Assembly: GCA_011389575.1 (NCBI GenBank)
Contig: JAABUB010000002.1
Location: 40,375 to 104,374, forward strand
DNA length: 64,000 nucleotides
Source of the DNA: Desulfotignum sp.
GTDB lineage: Bacteria > Desulfobacterota > Desulfobacteria > Desulfobacterales > Desulfobacteraceae
Reading direction: 5' to 3'
Part shown: positions 35,356 to 45,587 of the stretch, piece by piece
How the letters are laid out: the number at the start of each line of letters is the position of its first letter
Numbering within the stretch: position 1 is the first letter of the stretch
Program-made: the position numbers and the translations under genes
The notes under the pieces: generated by a model
The model's database searches: none
What the model saw: only the letters and a program-made list of their open reading frames with translations
Told to the model about the DNA's origin: nothing

Positions 35356-36465
35356 ATGGAAACCGGCCTGAAAAAAAAATGGATCAAGGCAATTGTACTG
35401 GGACCCAGACAGATCCTGTTCGGGCTTGAAATGGATGACGTACGCCTCACTGATCTGGTCTTGTCATACATTGCCGAGCAATGCACCATGCACGGCCAGG
35501 CAAATCTTTTTGATATCACAAATGAGGTATCAACCCGGAACAGCCTGCCTGAATCAGAGATCCTGCAGATGATTTTTGGCTTTGTGCATGAACTCAAGCT
35601 CTGCTTTTATCTTGAGGGACGGCAGATACCGGCCCTGGAAGCCAAACAGAAGCTGATGGACACACCAGATACAGACATCCGGGTGGTCCTGAACAAAAAA
35701 GTTTCGGCAGCAACATTCAGTGCAGTGCAGCAGACTTTTCAGTTGATGGGAATGGAATTTGAAAATTGTGAAGACCAGCACAGCTTTGCATTTGCGGCAT
35801 TACACATGTTTGAGCAGTGGCACAATGATGTGAAAACTTTTTATACTCTGGCAGGCACGGGTTCCTACCCGGGCAGGGATCAGATGGCCAGACTGCTTGC
35901 ATTTACAGGCCGCCTGCTGCAAAACCAGACCGCCCATGCTGTTTTAACCGACTGTTTCAACCAGAAAAACCTTTTACCGGCCATTGCCCGAAAATTTCAA
36001 AAAATCCGCACATTTTACACAAAGGATATAAGCTTCTGGGATCAGCTGTTACAGGCCATGCCGCAATTTGCTGAAAATCTGTCCTGCATAAAAAAATATC
36101 CCGATGCAGCTGCTGCATACAGCCAACTGGCTGACATTGTTTCCTCTCCCTCCCCCTTTGACCGGATCCAGGCAGCCAGGGATCTTTTCAATACGGTCAA
36201 TACATGTCATCAGCAGATTGAATCCCAAAAATTAGAAGATTACCGTCAGCAGGCAAAAGATCGGATAGATACGGTTATCACCAGACTGACGGCTGATATG
36301 GCAACCCACAATATAGATCCGGACCTGCGGAACCGTATTTTATTGTCTCTACGGCAGACCCAAAAAAAAATTTCCAGCCTGCCTGATATCCGGCAGGTAA
36401 ACAGGCTGTGCAGCAACGCCATTGATCTGGCCATGGACCAGTTTGAGGACTTGGTGGAAACCTGA
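35356..36465 (+). CDS. Unknown cytoplasmic protein with helical C-terminus
   Basis: A 369-residue protein from ATG 35356 (weak AGGAC site); an in-frame ATG at 35263 would add a hydrophobic leader (MFGILIFFILSLSTPVTAV) that could be a signal peptide but lies close to the repeat. The body is mostly alpha-helical, with SESEILQ-type segments (NSLPESEILQMIFGFVHELK) suggesting a winged-helix-like N-terminal part, and a long charged helix near the end (LEDYRQQAKDRIDTVITRL). I do not recognise the family. It converges with the DUF3786 gene 8 nt downstream. Confidence 0.6.
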   Translation: METGLKKKWIKAIVLGPRQILFGLEMDDVRLTDLVLSYIAEQCTMHGQANLFDITNEVSTRNSLPESEILQMIFGFVHELKLCFYLEGRQIPALEAKQKLMDTPDTDIRVVLNKKVSAATFSAVQQTFQLMGMEFENCEDQHSFAFAALHMFEQWHNDVKTFYTLAGTGSYPGRDQMARLLAFTGRLLQNQTAHAVLTDCFNQKNLLPAIARKFQKIRTFYTKDISFWDQLLQAMPQFAENLSCIKKYPDAAAAYSQLADIVSSPSPFDRIQAARDLFNTVNTCHQQIESQKLEDYRQQAKDRIDTVITRLTADMATHNIDPDLRNRILLSLRQTQKKISSLPDIRQVNRLCSNAIDLAMDQFEDLVET

Positions 36466-36473
36466 ACTGCAGG

Positions 36474-37295
36474 CTATCCCACATCTGCGGCAGCCTGCCA
36501 TCCATGGGTTTTTGCCAGCTTTTCAAACATCTGGACAATACCGGCCACAAGGCGGAACACCATGTCACTGCCCCCGTTTTCAGAGGCGCTGCTGTCAAAA
36601 AACAGATGCAGATCCGATGCCATGCCGTCTTCTTTTTTCCAGTAGCAGATCATCATGGGCACCAGAGGCAGCGGCTGCAGGACCATAGAGATATCTGACT
36701 GGTAAAACTCCTCCACCTGTTTTCCGTTAAAAATCATGGCCAGGTCCTCAAACAGGTCCGGATAGGTGTCAGCAATTTTTTTCAAGGGCTCTTCCGTGCG
36801 TTTCACAAAAAGCCCGTTCAGTTCCCGGCCGCCTGCAAGCTCCCGAAAAGGCACCCATTCACCGGTAAGGGGAACCCCTTTGCTTTCCAGCACATATGTC
36901 AGTACAGGTCCTGTAATCCAGGGGTTGATATGAATATCAGAATGGAAGCGGCCGGCATTGTCCACTGAAAACGGCTTGCCGAAAATCCGGATGGTAAGCC
37001 TGCCCTTATCATATTTTCCTCCGGTTCTGGCAGCAGCTTCGGCAAGATCCAGGTCTGCCAGTTTTTGTTTCATGTCTGCAAGCTCTTTTTCCTGTTCCGC
37101 TTCTCCGGGTCTGTGTCCCTGGTTTGTACTTTCCTGGTATCGGGTAAGAATTTCAGCATCCAGATGCGGGCATTCCGACAATTTTTTTTGCCCGAGAAAC
37201 ACCTTTGATGCAAAGGCCAGGCAGGTGGGTTCATTGCATTTTTTACAATTGGATTTATCAAGGAGTTTAAACACTTCCATGGCATTGGCAAACAT
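36474..37295 (-). CDS. DUF3786 protein with N-terminal Fe-S (CFeSP-like) motif
   Basis: A 273-residue protein. The N-terminal [20 protein letters not shown] with a later CPHLD is the four-cysteine 4Fe-4S motif shared with the corrinoid/iron-sulfur protein large subunit. The rest ([37 protein letters not shown]) is the DUF3786 fold, found in anaerobes and often tied to corrinoid or one-carbon proteins; its function is not established. ATG 37295 has a GGAGAC site; the in-frame start at 37340 does not. Confidence 0.8.
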   Translation of the reverse strand: MFANAMEVFKLLDKSNCKKCNEPTCLAFASKVFLGQKKLSECPHLDAEILTRYQESTNQGHRPGEAEQEKELADMKQKLADLDLAEAAARTGGKYDKGRLTIRIFGKPFSVDNAGRFHSDIHINPWITGPVLTYVLESKGVPLTGEWVPFRELAGGRELNGLFVKRTEEPLKKIADTYPDLFEDLAMIFNGKQVEEFYQSDISMVLQPLPLVPMMICYWKKEDGMASDLHLFFDSSASENGGSDMVFRLVAGIVQMFEKLAKTHGWQAAADVG

Positions 37296-37572
37296 GATCT
37301 GTCTCCGGTAACTGGTTGTCAAATGATCTGTTTTTACCACAGGCGCCCCAACAATTCAACCGGCCGGGGTGTATCATTAAAAATTAAAGCTTGTGTTTTG
37401 GCTGCATTGTGGTAGACTAATCTTTTTGCTGGTGCCATCCGGTCGGTGCCTGGAGTATTGCGGTCGATTCCCTAATCTTAAAATTTGCCCCAATCCTTAC
37501 GAATCTATATTTTTTTGCCTGGATCGGTTCTGTATTAAAGCAGACGGGCTTTTTTAAGAAGGAGAATTACCT

Positions 37573-38868
37573 ATGTCGTTTGACACCCTGGGTCTTCAGA
37601 CCCATTTGCTCCGTGCTGTTGAGGCACTGGGTCACACCACCCCAACCCCTATTCAGGAAAAGGCCATCCCTACAGTGCTTACGGGAAAAGATATCCTGGC
37701 CGGTGCCCGCACCGGAACCGGAAAGACCGCTGCCTTTGCGCTGCCCATACTGCAGCACCTGGACCAGGAAAAGGGGAAAAACCATCTTCCCCGGGCACTG
37801 GTCCTCACCCCCACCAGGGAGCTTGCTGCCCAGGTGGAAAATGATTTTAAAGACTATGGCCGCTTTCTGTCTTTGCGCACGGCCGTTATTTTCGGCGGGG
37901 TAAATATCGCCCCCCAGATCAAGCAGTTTCAAAAAGGCGTGGACATCCTGGTGGCCACCCCCGGCCGTCTGCTGGACCATCTGGGCCGCAAGACTCTTGA
38001 CCTTTCCCGGGTAAAGTTTTTGGTGCTTGACGAGGCCGACCGTATGCTGGACATGGGATTTATCCATGATATCCGCAAAGTGATCAAATGCCTGCCTGCC
38101 AGACGTCAGAACATGCTGTTTTCCGCCACATATACCAAAGAGATACGGCAGCTGGCAGACGGATTGCTCAAAAACCCGGTACAGATCGAAGTTTCTCCGG
38201 GAAACGCCGCTGCCCGGGGCATTGACCAGGAGGTGTACCAGGTCTCCCAGACCGGCAAACGCACCCTGCTGTCAGGCCTGATAAGAGACGGCAACTGGCA
38301 CCAGACCCTTGTATTTACCCGCACCAAACACCGGGCCAACCGCCTGACCAAACAGCTGCTCAGCGACGGCATCACTGCTGCCGCCATCCACGGCAACAAA
38401 AGCCAGGCCAACCGGACCCGGGCCTTGGCTGATTTTAAAAGCGGGGCAGTCCAGACCCTGGTGGCTACGGATATTGCGGCCCGGGGCCTGGATATCAAGC
38501 ACCTGCCCCATGTGGTGAATTTTGATCTGCCCCATGTGCCTGAAGATTATATCCACAGGATCGGCCGCACCGGCCGGGCCGGCGAACAGGGAACCGCCCT
38601 GTCTCTGGTGAGCAGCGATGAACAGGACCTGCTGGTGAAAATCCAGCGGCTGCTCAAAAAACAGCTGCCTGTGAAACAGGCCCAGGTCAGCGCTGTGGAA
38701 AAAACTTTTCAGACCGCTGTTGTCAAAAAATCTGAATCACGTTCTCCAAAATCCAGGCCGGCCCCAAAAACAGCCAGGCCTGATACCCGACGGCAGCGCA
38801 AAAACACAACCTGGCTGCCTTCAGGTCTCAAACCTAAAAGACAGGCAGCAGCCTGGTCGGCTGTATAA
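37573..38868 (+). CDS. rhlE: DEAD-box RNA helicase, RhlE type
   Basis: ATP-dependent RNA helicase, probably for ribosome assembly or mRNA turnover, especially in the cold. It has 431 residues. Motifs in order: Q motif [25 protein letters not shown], Ia [70 protein letters not shown] basic C-terminal tail (about 380-431, Arg/Lys/Pro-rich) is typical of RhlE. AAGGAGAA sets the ATG at 37573. The 37296-37572 gap contains no gene. Confidence 0.94.
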   Translation: MSFDTLGLQTHLLRAVEALGHTTPTPIQEKAIPTVLTGKDILAGARTGTGKTAAFALPILQHLDQEKGKNHLPRALVLTPTRELAAQVENDFKDYGRFLSLRTAVIFGGVNIAPQIKQFQKGVDILVATPGRLLDHLGRKTLDLSRVKFLVLDEADRMLDMGFIHDIRKVIKCLPARRQNMLFSATYTKEIRQLADGLLKNPVQIEVSPGNAAARGIDQEVYQVSQTGKRTLLSGLIRDGNWHQTLVFTRTKHRANRLTKQLLSDGITAAAIHGNKSQANRTRALADFKSGAVQTLVATDIAARGLDIKHLPHVVNFDLPHVPEDYIHRIGRTGRAGEQGTALSLVSSDEQDLLVKIQRLLKKQLPVKQAQVSAVEKTFQTAVVKKSESRSPKSRPAPKTARPDTRRQRKNTTWLPSGLKPKRQAAAWSAV

Positions 38869-38880
38869 TAAAAAATACAA

Positions 38881-38916
38881 TAACAAGGGATTATAACAAA
38901 ATTTAATCCCTTGTTA
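38881..38916 (+). terminator. Hairpin downstream of the helicase gene
   Basis: Perfect 13-bp inverted repeat TAACAAGGGATTA / TAATCCCTTGTTA with a 10-nt loop, starting 12 nt after the rhlE stop. No T-run follows, so termination is likely but not textbook. Confidence 0.55.
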
Positions 38917-39425
38917 TGCCCTTTAAAAATTGTTTCAAACCCTATATCCACCCCCCCCACATTTTTACCACCTTCTTTTTTTAACCAGTCTGCCATGGGA
39001 TCTGCTCAGAAAAATAAAACTGGCATTTTTTTGCTTGAATTGGATTTTGTGAGACACTTCCCGCGATCATTTTTGGGAAAAATCCGGGTGAACCGATAGC
39101 CCCGGCATCCACATGCTGGTGGCGCTAGCCATTGCCTGGGTCCAGACCGCTGCCGGAATCCTCCCCACATTGCATAATTTTGAAGCTGCCGGCACAGATC
39201 AACCATCAGTATGCCGTTGTCTTGATTCTGAAGTATGTCAAGCTCAACGTGGCCTCCGCCGTTGAGATCCAGCATTCCCTTTATTACGGGGGTGTTCGGG
39301 TTCTGTCAAGAATAAATGCTTTTTGATGATGATGTGTTGTTTTCCGAGAATAAAATTCTAATTCTTTCCAAAATCCCATATATTATGAGGTTATAACGGT
39401 TTATTGAATTCTCATAGAGATAAGC
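38917..39425. other. 509-bp tract without a recognisable gene
   Basis: All six frames are short or broken. A minus-strand frame (39006-39275) reads LDLNGGGHVELDILQNQDNG but has no start, site or recognisable family. The tract separates rhlE from the decayed accessory region and may itself be gene debris. Confidence 0.5.
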
Positions 39426-39850
39426 ATGTATCAAGAATTTCAAGAGTGTTTTGAAAATGTAAAAGATTGCGTCAATGCTGCTCTTGGCCATTATCAAGTA
39501 TGGTTTACGCTTCAAGGTAAAGATAAGGCCATTGACGAGTATTTAATGGATATGAATGACTATCTGTACGTTGAATTTTTTTCGTGCCGCTAACATTGCA
39601 CACTACAAGTTAATGTTCATAGAAACCGGTTGCATTTTTGACACGGATGATCGAACTGATAGATTTCGGCGTCTCAGGGAGTTAATCTATGCAAATGGGT
39701 TACATGATTTATCAAAGAAGTTCGAAGGTAACCCGATTGTTGCGCTGGGTGATGCGGCCAAAGATTGGAACCTTGTCCTCATCGGATTTTTCACAGCACT
39801 GTTCCTCATCATCGCCTTGGACGGATTTGGATCAAAAAAAGATTCCAGCT
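39426..39850 (+). pseudogene. Frameshifted HEPN/AbiU2-like gene
   Basis: From ATG 39426 the frame reads MYQEFQECFENVKDCVNAAL and on to MNDYLYVEFF, then stops at 39591-39593. A shift by one base at a run of seven T (39576-39582) restores a long open frame: FFRAANIAHYKLMFIETGCI, FDTDDRTDRFRRLRELIYA. Together this resembles the helical HEPN AbiU2-like proteins of abortive-infection type. The second frame runs on to 40053 but from about 39860 its composition is no longer coding-like. It could be a true pseudogene, a sequencing error or slippage at the T run. Family assignment is tentative. Confidence 0.5.
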
Positions 39851-39888
39851 CCGGAAAAACAGCCGTTGATGGACTCTCACCCCTTCCT

Positions 39889-40047
39889 TCAGAGCGCTTC
39901 AACGCGGATTTTCGAGGATCCGATCATCAGGGTCGAGCAAACCGTGGGAAAAAGAAGAAAGACCGCGATCAGGTAAAAGCCCCATGCCAGTCCCAGAAAA
40001 TCCATGAGCAGCCTGGATCCCAGGGCTCCAAAAAAACCGCGGGATCA
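39889..40047 (-). pseudogene. Possible membrane-protein C-terminal fragment
   Basis: A minus-strand frame reads FGALGSRLLMDFLGLAWGFY, then a hydrophobic stretch and ends SSKIRVEAL at a stop (39889-39891). Upstream the frame hits TGA, and a shift at a T run would continue it. It looks like the end of a transport or envelope protein gene. Too short to name. Confidence 0.25.
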
Positions 40048-40255
40048 GTATAGGCCAATGCTCATGCATGCAAACCCGGGAAAGCATTCTAAACCTTGGT
40101 ACAATACATGAAGGCCAAAATTTTCTCTTGATTTTTCGCTTTGTGTGTGATGTGATGTGAGGTGATAGATCCTTATGAAATGCAATTATGTTGCACAGCG
40201 GAATTTCAAGCCACGATCCTTTAAAATAAAACAAAAATACCCAGGAGGAAGGTTT

Positions 40256-43200
40256 ATGAACATGAAAGGTGCCCGAACCCTCAATTGGTTCCCGCTCACC
40301 CTGGTTGTGCTTGCAGCTGTATTGCTGAGCAGCTGCGGCGGGGAGCCTGAGTTGAATTCAATATCCGTCAGTCCTGAGCAGGAAACCGTGACCATCGGCC
40401 AGACCCTTGAATTCACGGCCGAAGCCCTTTCCAAAGAAGGCGAAAACATGCCGGAGACCGCGATCCAATGGTCCCTGGACCCTTCAGATATAGGGAGCAT
40501 CGACACCTCCGGAGTTTTCAGCGCCCAAAAACCGGGTCAAGCGACCGTCAAAGCCTCCTCCGACACTGTCTCCGGTACAGCTACAGTTGATATCCGGCCG
40601 AAAAAGGTCGAGACCATCAAAGTTCGGACTGAAAAAGAACAGGCCCTCCCCCTAAGCCGAATCAAGGTCCAGGGCAAACTCCTGGCTGGGGATAATACAC
40701 CGGCCGGTTTCAATACGGTCAGCCTCTCCCCGGAAACCAAAGGCCTGGAGTTGAGCGCCGACAGCATGAAAACCGGCGAAGAGGGAGAGTTTGCATTCGA
40801 GCTCGTCCTTGGACCAGAACCCGGACCGAATACCGTTTTACTGAAATCCGGCCCTGCAGAGGACACGCTGAGTATTGCCGGGAGCAAAATCGTCAAGTTG
40901 GCCATTCAGCCTGAACGAGACACTTTTGAAGTCAACGAGCTTGTTGACTTCCAGGCCCTTGGTTTTGACAAATTCGGCAACCATCGCCCTGTCAAGACCA
41001 AATGGACTGTGAGCGGGGACAAGGCCGAAGTGAAAAAAGACGGCAAAGTCAGGATGCTCAGCACCGGAGAGGCCGTCATTGTCGCCGACTTCCATAAACT
41101 CAGCCGTGGACGGCCCTTTTCCATCGTCCCCGGAGAACTCGCGGAAATTCACCTGCATCCCGAGGAGTTGTCCCTGCAGGCCGGACAAAGCAGGTATCTG
41201 AAAGTCACCGGGAAAAACAGTCATGGGCATAGCCTTCCGGTCGATGTATCCTGGAGTCTGAGCGAAAACCTGGGATCCATTGATCCGGACGGGCTGTTTG
41301 TGGCCAAAAAAGCTGGAACAGGTGAAATCAAAGCCAGCCAAGACGATATTTCCGCGTCCATTCCTGTCACCGTCGAACCGGGCTTTCTGTCGGACATCGA
41401 GCTCAAACTGGAAAAAACTTCACTCCAGGCCGGGGAGACAACCGATCTCAAGGCCCAGGGCTATGACGTCTTCGGCAACCCTATCCCGGTCGAGCCAATC
41501 TGGAGTCTGGATCAGGCCCTGGGTCGCATTGATCAACAAAGAGATGAACTCACCGTCTACCAAAGCGGCCAAGGATCTGTCAGAGCCCAGAAGGACAATA
41601 TTCTGAAAGCGGTTCAGATCAAGGTTGCGCCGGCCGATCTGTATCGTCTGGAGATCATCCCCTCCAACCCCACCGTCACGGCCGGCAATGAAATCCGGTT
41701 TCAAATCAAAGGATTCGACCGCTTCAACAATCAGGTTGCAGCGGATCCGCAGCTCGAGCTCCGGGACAAACTGGGTGATCTCACGGCCGACGGATCCTTT
41801 AAGGCCTTGCAGGCCGGAAACACGGTTCTGAATGTCCAGCAGGAAGAGGTGAAAGCCAGTACTTCAGTAGCTGTGGTCCCCGGGGAAATGGTCAAGGCAG
41901 TTCTCACTCCTGACGCGCCGGTGGTGCTTCAGGCAGGTGAAGTCCAGAACTTCAAGGTCTTTGGTTTGGACGCCCTGGGAAATACGGTTTATTCCAAAAC
42001 CGTCTGGAATTTACAGCCGCCTGCGCTGGGGACGGTCGATAACCAGGGCGTGCTGACCGGGAAGAAAACCGGAAAAGGGAAAATCGTGGCAGAAATTCAG
42101 GACCAAAAATCCGGCGAAACAGCCGTCCTGGCAAACCCTGTGCAGATCAAGCCGGGCGAACCGGTCAAAATTGACATTGCGCCTGAACAGGCCAGCTTGG
42201 CCGCCGGAGAAAAAAGGGCTTTTCAAGCCACTGTCTATGATAAATTCGGAAATACAGTCAATACGGCGGTCAACTGGAGTCTGAAAAGCGAATCCATCGG
42301 CTCCGTCAGTAAAAACGGAATTTTCAAACCGGTCAAATCCGGCGAATGGAAAATCACGGCCGGCGTGAAAAACGTCCGGGCCCATGCCGAAGTGTCGGTT
42401 GCTCCCGATGAGATCGCCTACAACAATGTGACCCCGGCCCAATTGAGCCTCAAAGCGGGAGAAACCCAGAAGATGGAAGCCGTGAGCGAGGACAGGTTTG
42501 GCAATGTCGTAGCCTCGGATGTTGTTTGGAAGGTCGTTCCAAGCGAACTCGGACATGTGACCAAGGACAACGTTTTTGTTGCCCAAAAAACCGGTCAGGG
42601 CTACCTCACGGCAGTGGCCAATGACATTGCCCAGAAACTGCCCCTGGAAGTCCAAAAAGGGCCTTTGGACCGGATCAATATCGAGCTTCCCGAAGTGCCC
42701 GTCCCCTCAGGATCTTCGCTGAAGCTTCAGGCCAAAGGGTTTGACCCCGGGAACAACCCTGTCGCCATGCAGCCGAACTGGTCTCTCGAACCGGAGACTC
42801 TGGGGCGGATCGATGAACAAGGTCAATTCACCGCGGTCAAGGCGGGAAAGGGGCGTATTATCGCCGCATCCAAAGGCGTGGAAGCCTCGGCTGAACTAGA
42901 GGTGGTTCCCGGCGAAGCGTCCCGCATCACAGTACTGAACAGCACTCCTATAGAAATTACGGCCGGTGAAAGCATCGAACTGAATATTCAGGCTTTTGAT
43001 GCCCAGGACAACCGAATTCCCAAACCGGAATTCACCTTTCAAATTGAAGACAAATTAGGAACTGTCCTCAAAGACTCTCAATTCAGGGCGCATTTGGCCG
43101 GCAGCGGCGACATCACAGTCAGTGCCGGACAGGCCCGGACTGCGATTCCAGTCCGGGTTGCCGTGGGACCGGTGGCCCGCATCGAAGTCCAACCTGCAGA

Positions 43201-44725
43201 AACCGCCATCGCCTCCGGTTCCAATTTGACTTTTCAAGCCTCCGGCTATGATCAGGAAGGCAACCAGGTGAATCTCAAGCCCAGTTGGACGGTTATCGGA
43301 GGTATCGGATCCATCACTGAGGAAGGAAAATTTACGGCGCACACGGTCGGCCAGGGCTTCGTCAGCTGTCAAATGTCCGGGGTAGCCGGGTTGAGCCGCA
43401 TTCAAGTCGAGCCGGGGTCGGTTTCCAGGATTGAAGTCCAGCCCGAACACTTGGAAATTGCCGCCGGACAAAACCAGGAATTCACAGGAGCGGCCTTCGA
43501 TGCCCAGGGGAATGTCGTACCGGTTGAGCTGCACTGGTCCGTGCAGGGCGAGGATTCGCCGGGATCCATCTCAAAAGATGGAATATTCAGCGCGACAAGT
43601 GCAGGCAGTGCTCAAATCCAGGCAGAACACGAAAATATCCAAGGCCAGGCCCAGGTAACGGTCGTTCCTGGAGAATTGAGCGAACTGATTCTGGAAAAAC
43701 AGGACCTCAAACTCGCATCCGGTGAACAGATCAAACTCCAGGCCAAAAGCAAAGACCAATACGGCAACGCGGTCCAGGCCAGCGTCTCCTGGACAGTCTC
43801 TCCTGAATCACTGGCCACGGTCAGTTCCTCGGGTCTGGTCACGGCCCGGAAGGCCGGCTCAGGAACTCTCCGTGCCACCAAAGGGTCTTTGACTGCTGCT
43901 GTTGACCTGACTGTTGTTCCCGGCCCGCTGGCCTCCATCCGGATTCAAGCCCCGAACGGACTACTCAAAGGCGGTCAAAGCTATCAGTTTAAAGCCCAGG
44001 GATTCGATTCCGGGGGCAATCGGGTTCATTGCAGCCCCAATTGGGCCGTCACCACGCATATTGGCAATATCGACCGCACAAGCGGAAAATTCAAAGCCAA
44101 CAAAGTAGGCAGCGGTTCAGTGGAGGCGTATGACCAGGGCATTGTCGCCTCCAGGGAGATTAAAGTGGTTCCCGGCGACCTGGCCCAGTTGTTTGTCGAT
44201 CCCAATCCGGTGACCATCAAATCTGGTCATTCGCAGGAATTCCAGGTGACCGGCACAGATGTGGCCAATAACCAAGTCCAGGTGCCTGAACTCTCCTGGA
44301 AAGTGCACGGCGATATCGGCTCCTTCAAACAACCCGGACAGTTTTTCGCCACTTATCAGGGAAGCGGAAAAATAATTACCGGAATCGACGGGATCCGGGC
44401 TGAATCCTATGTCACGGTCATTCCCGGCGCCCCGGACCCCGACAATACCCGGCTCAGAGCCGAGCCCCCGACTGTGGAGGCGGACGGAAAAAAACTCGCC
44501 AAGATCATAGTTGAAGCTCGAGATGAGTACAACAACCCGGTGCCTGATTTTCAGGCCAAACTTGTCTCCAGCCGACAATCCGATGATCTGGAGCAACCCG
44601 GAGAAACCAATGCCCAAGGCCTGGCCGACGGTTCTGTTGCCTCTGATACACCCGGAACAACGACAATCACGGCCCTGATCGGCCAGGAGGCGGTCCGGGA
44701 CACAGTGAGCATTGATTTCCGCTAA
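40256..44725 (+). CDS. Giant lipoprotein of bacterial Ig-like (Big_2/Big_1) repeats
   Basis: A 1489-residue surface lipoprotein. The signal peptide ends in a lipobox, VVLAAVLLSSCGGEPE, so it is lipid-anchored at about residue 23. The rest is about seventeen modules of 82-95 residues. Most are Big_2-like and follow the pattern: hydrophobic entry (LSDIELKLEKTSLQAGE), a mid-module FGN turn, a W(S/T) strand (PVEPIWSLDQALGRID), a GTG/GQG strand, then VVPGE-type link. The last module (PTVEADGKKLAKIIVEARD) is invasin-like Big_1. AGGAGG lies 7 nt before ATG 40256. A strong terminator follows. Adhesion or structural surface role is inferred; it has no enzymatic domain. Neighbours are decayed genes. 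Confidence 0.88.
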   Translation: MNMKGARTLNWFPLTLVVLAAVLLSSCGGEPELNSISVSPEQETVTIGQTLEFTAEALSKEGENMPETAIQWSLDPSDIGSIDTSGVFSAQKPGQATVKASSDTVSGTATVDIRPKKVETIKVRTEKEQALPLSRIKVQGKLLAGDNTPAGFNTVSLSPETKGLELSADSMKTGEEGEFAFELVLGPEPGPNTVLLKSGPAEDTLSIAGSKIVKLAIQPERDTFEVNELVDFQALGFDKFGNHRPVKTKWTVSGDKAEVKKDGKVRMLSTGEAVIVADFHKLSRGRPFSIVPGELAEIHLHPEELSLQAGQSRYLKVTGKNSHGHSLPVDVSWSLSENLGSIDPDGLFVAKKAGTGEIKASQDDISASIPVTVEPGFLSDIELKLEKTSLQAGETTDLKAQGYDVFGNPIPVEPIWSLDQALGRIDQQRDELTVYQSGQGSVRAQKDNILKAVQIKVAPADLYRLEIIPSNPTVTAGNEIRFQIKGFDRFNNQVAADPQLELRDKLGDLTADGSFKALQAGNTVLNVQQEEVKASTSVAVVPGEMVKAVLTPDAPVVLQAGEVQNFKVFGLDALGNTVYSKTVWNLQPPALGTVDNQGVLTGKKTGKGKIVAEIQDQKSGETAVLANPVQIKPGEPVKIDIAPEQASLAAGEKRAFQATVYDKFGNTVNTAVNWSLKSESIGSVSKNGIFKPVKSGEWKITAGVKNVRAHAEVSVAPDEIAYNNVTPAQLSLKAGETQKMEAVSEDRFGNVVASDVVWKVVPSELGHVTKDNVFVAQKTGQGYLTAVANDIAQKLPLEVQKGPLDRINIELPEVPVPSGSSLKLQAKGFDPGNNPVAMQPNWSLEPETLGRIDEQGQFTAVKAGKGRIIAASKGVEASAELEVVPGEASRITVLNSTPIEITAGESIELNIQAFDAQDNRIPKPEFTFQIEDKLGTVLKDSQFRAHLAGSGDITVSAGQARTAIPVRVAVGPVARIEVQPAETAIASGSNLTFQASGYDQEGNQVNLKPSWTVIGGIGSITEEGKFTAHTVGQGFVSCQMSGVAGLSRIQVEPGSVSRIEVQPEHLEIAAGQNQEFTGAAFDAQGNVVPVELHWSVQGEDSPGSISKDGIFSATSAGSAQIQAEHENIQGQAQVTVVPGELSELILEKQDLKLASGEQIKLQAKSKDQYGNAVQASVSWTVSPESLATVSSSGLVTARKAGSGTLRATKGSLTAAVDLTVVPGPLASIRIQAPNGLLKGGQSYQFKAQGFDSGGNRVHCSPNWAVTTHIGNIDRTSGKFKANKVGSGSVEAYDQGIVASREIKVVPGDLAQLFVDPNPVTIKSGHSQEFQVTGTDVANNQVQVPELSWKVHGDIGSFKQPGQFFATYQGSGKIITGIDGIRAESYVTVIPGAPDPDNTRLRAEPPTVEADGKKLAKIIVEARDEYNNPVPDFQAKLVSSRQSDDLEQPGETNAQGLADGSVASDTPGTTTITALIGQEAVRDTVSIDFR

Positions 44726-44742
44726 GCAGAAAATCTCCAAAG

Positions 44743-44779
44743 AAAAAAAACCGCCGGCTTGAAATCGGCGGTTTTTTTT
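44743..44779 (+). terminator. Rho-independent terminator of the Ig-repeat gene
   Basis: CCGCCG (44751-44756) pairs with CGGCGG (44766-44771), preceded by eight A and followed by eight T (44772-44779), 18 nt after the stop. The A/T flanks make it usable in both directions. Confidence 0.88.
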
Positions 44780-44971
44780 GCCCGGACAGCAGCACGCCAT
44801 AACGATTGGCCCCGTACAGACCGCCAACAATTTCACCTGCAGCCGCAATCCTTTGAGTCTGGTCCGACAGTGCTCATCAATGATCAGCCCGGCCTGCCTG
44901 CAGCAGATCTCGGCATACACCCCGGCGATCCCGTACCCGACCACAAGGTCATCAGTGCTGAGACGGCGCAT
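44780..44971 (-). pseudogene. Collapsed FAD-dependent oxidoreductase (fumarate reductase/ succinate dehydrogenase flavoprotein-like)
   Basis: From an ATG at 44971 with AAGGAG upstream, the minus strand reads LVVGYGIAGVYAEICCRQAG, the N-terminal FAD-binding turn, then jumps directly to GLIIDEHCRT and, one frame over, AAAGEIVGGLYGANRYG, the C-terminal flavin-binding motif of the same family. Several hundred codons between are missing and a frameshift separates the pieces. The remnant ends at the terminator of the Ig-repeat gene. Confidence 0.65.
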
Positions 44972-45059
44972 AGAACTCCTTCATTGCATGCATTTGAAAT
45001 TTTCTAACTCCAGACTTCGTACCGATATTACGAGGTTGAACATTAAAGATAGTTTTTGA

Positions 45060-45587
45060 TTATTCTTGAAAAGAATATGACTCTGGGTCAGCTTCAGGGT
45101 TCAATTTGACAATATTCTCGCATTCCGCACTGTTGCATTGCAATGCCTCTTCAAATTCATCCGGAGAAAATTTTCGTTGTAATTGATTGATAATTCGAAG
45201 TGAAGTATCATAGTGACTCAACAATACAGCTGCTTTCTTATTTACAGCAACCAACTCCTCTTCAACAGCTTGTAAAGCTTTTAAAGATTGATTTTTTTCC
45301 TGCTCATACTTTACAATTCTTTCGTTCATTTTTGTGAAAAGTGATGATTTCTCATCTAGTGCTGCAATTTTAAGATGTTCTGCCTCATACTTGATTGGAA
45401 AATATGTTTTTTGAATATCGGTAAGAAATTTTATATCTGTTCTCCAGAATCCATCCCAATTCCAAAGAAGAGCAACAATAATTACTAACAGTGACAAACG
45501 AACCAAAATACCATCTATGTAATAAAAAGCACCTCTACTTTTTGGTGCAGCGGGATTTGATGATTTTTCCGTTTTCTCTTCAGTCAT
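45060..45587 (-). CDS. Single-pass membrane coiled-coil protein, unknown
   Basis: A 175-residue protein: a polar N-terminus, one membrane helix (about 26-45, GILVRLSLLVIIVALLWNWD), then a long charged coiled coil (KMNERIVKYEQEKNQSLKAL) and an acidic tail. AAAAGGAGGGA precedes ATG 45587. Base composition is clearly more AT-rich than the surroundings, which suggests acquisition. No family recognised. The upstream gap 45588-45862 is AT-rich and empty. Confidence 0.65.
   Translation of the reverse strand: MTEEKTEKSSNPAAPKSRGAFYYIDGILVRLSLLVIIVALLWNWDGFWRTDIKFLTDIQKTYFPIKYEAEHLKIAALDEKSSLFTKMNERIVKYEQEKNQSLKALQAVEEELVAVNKKAAVLLSHYDTSLRIINQLQRKFSPDEFEEALQCNSAECENIVKLNPEADPESYSFQE

Noticed and set aside
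38917..39300. Possible further selenoprotein or pseudogene on the minus strand
   Set aside because: In-frame stops could be bridged on paper, but there is no start, ribosome site, hairpin or family resemblance.
44117..44971. 284-residue minus frame joining the flavoprotein remnant to the antisense of the Ig-repeat gene
   Set aside because: Only the first 40-50 residues have family similarity; the rest is antisense to a real gene.
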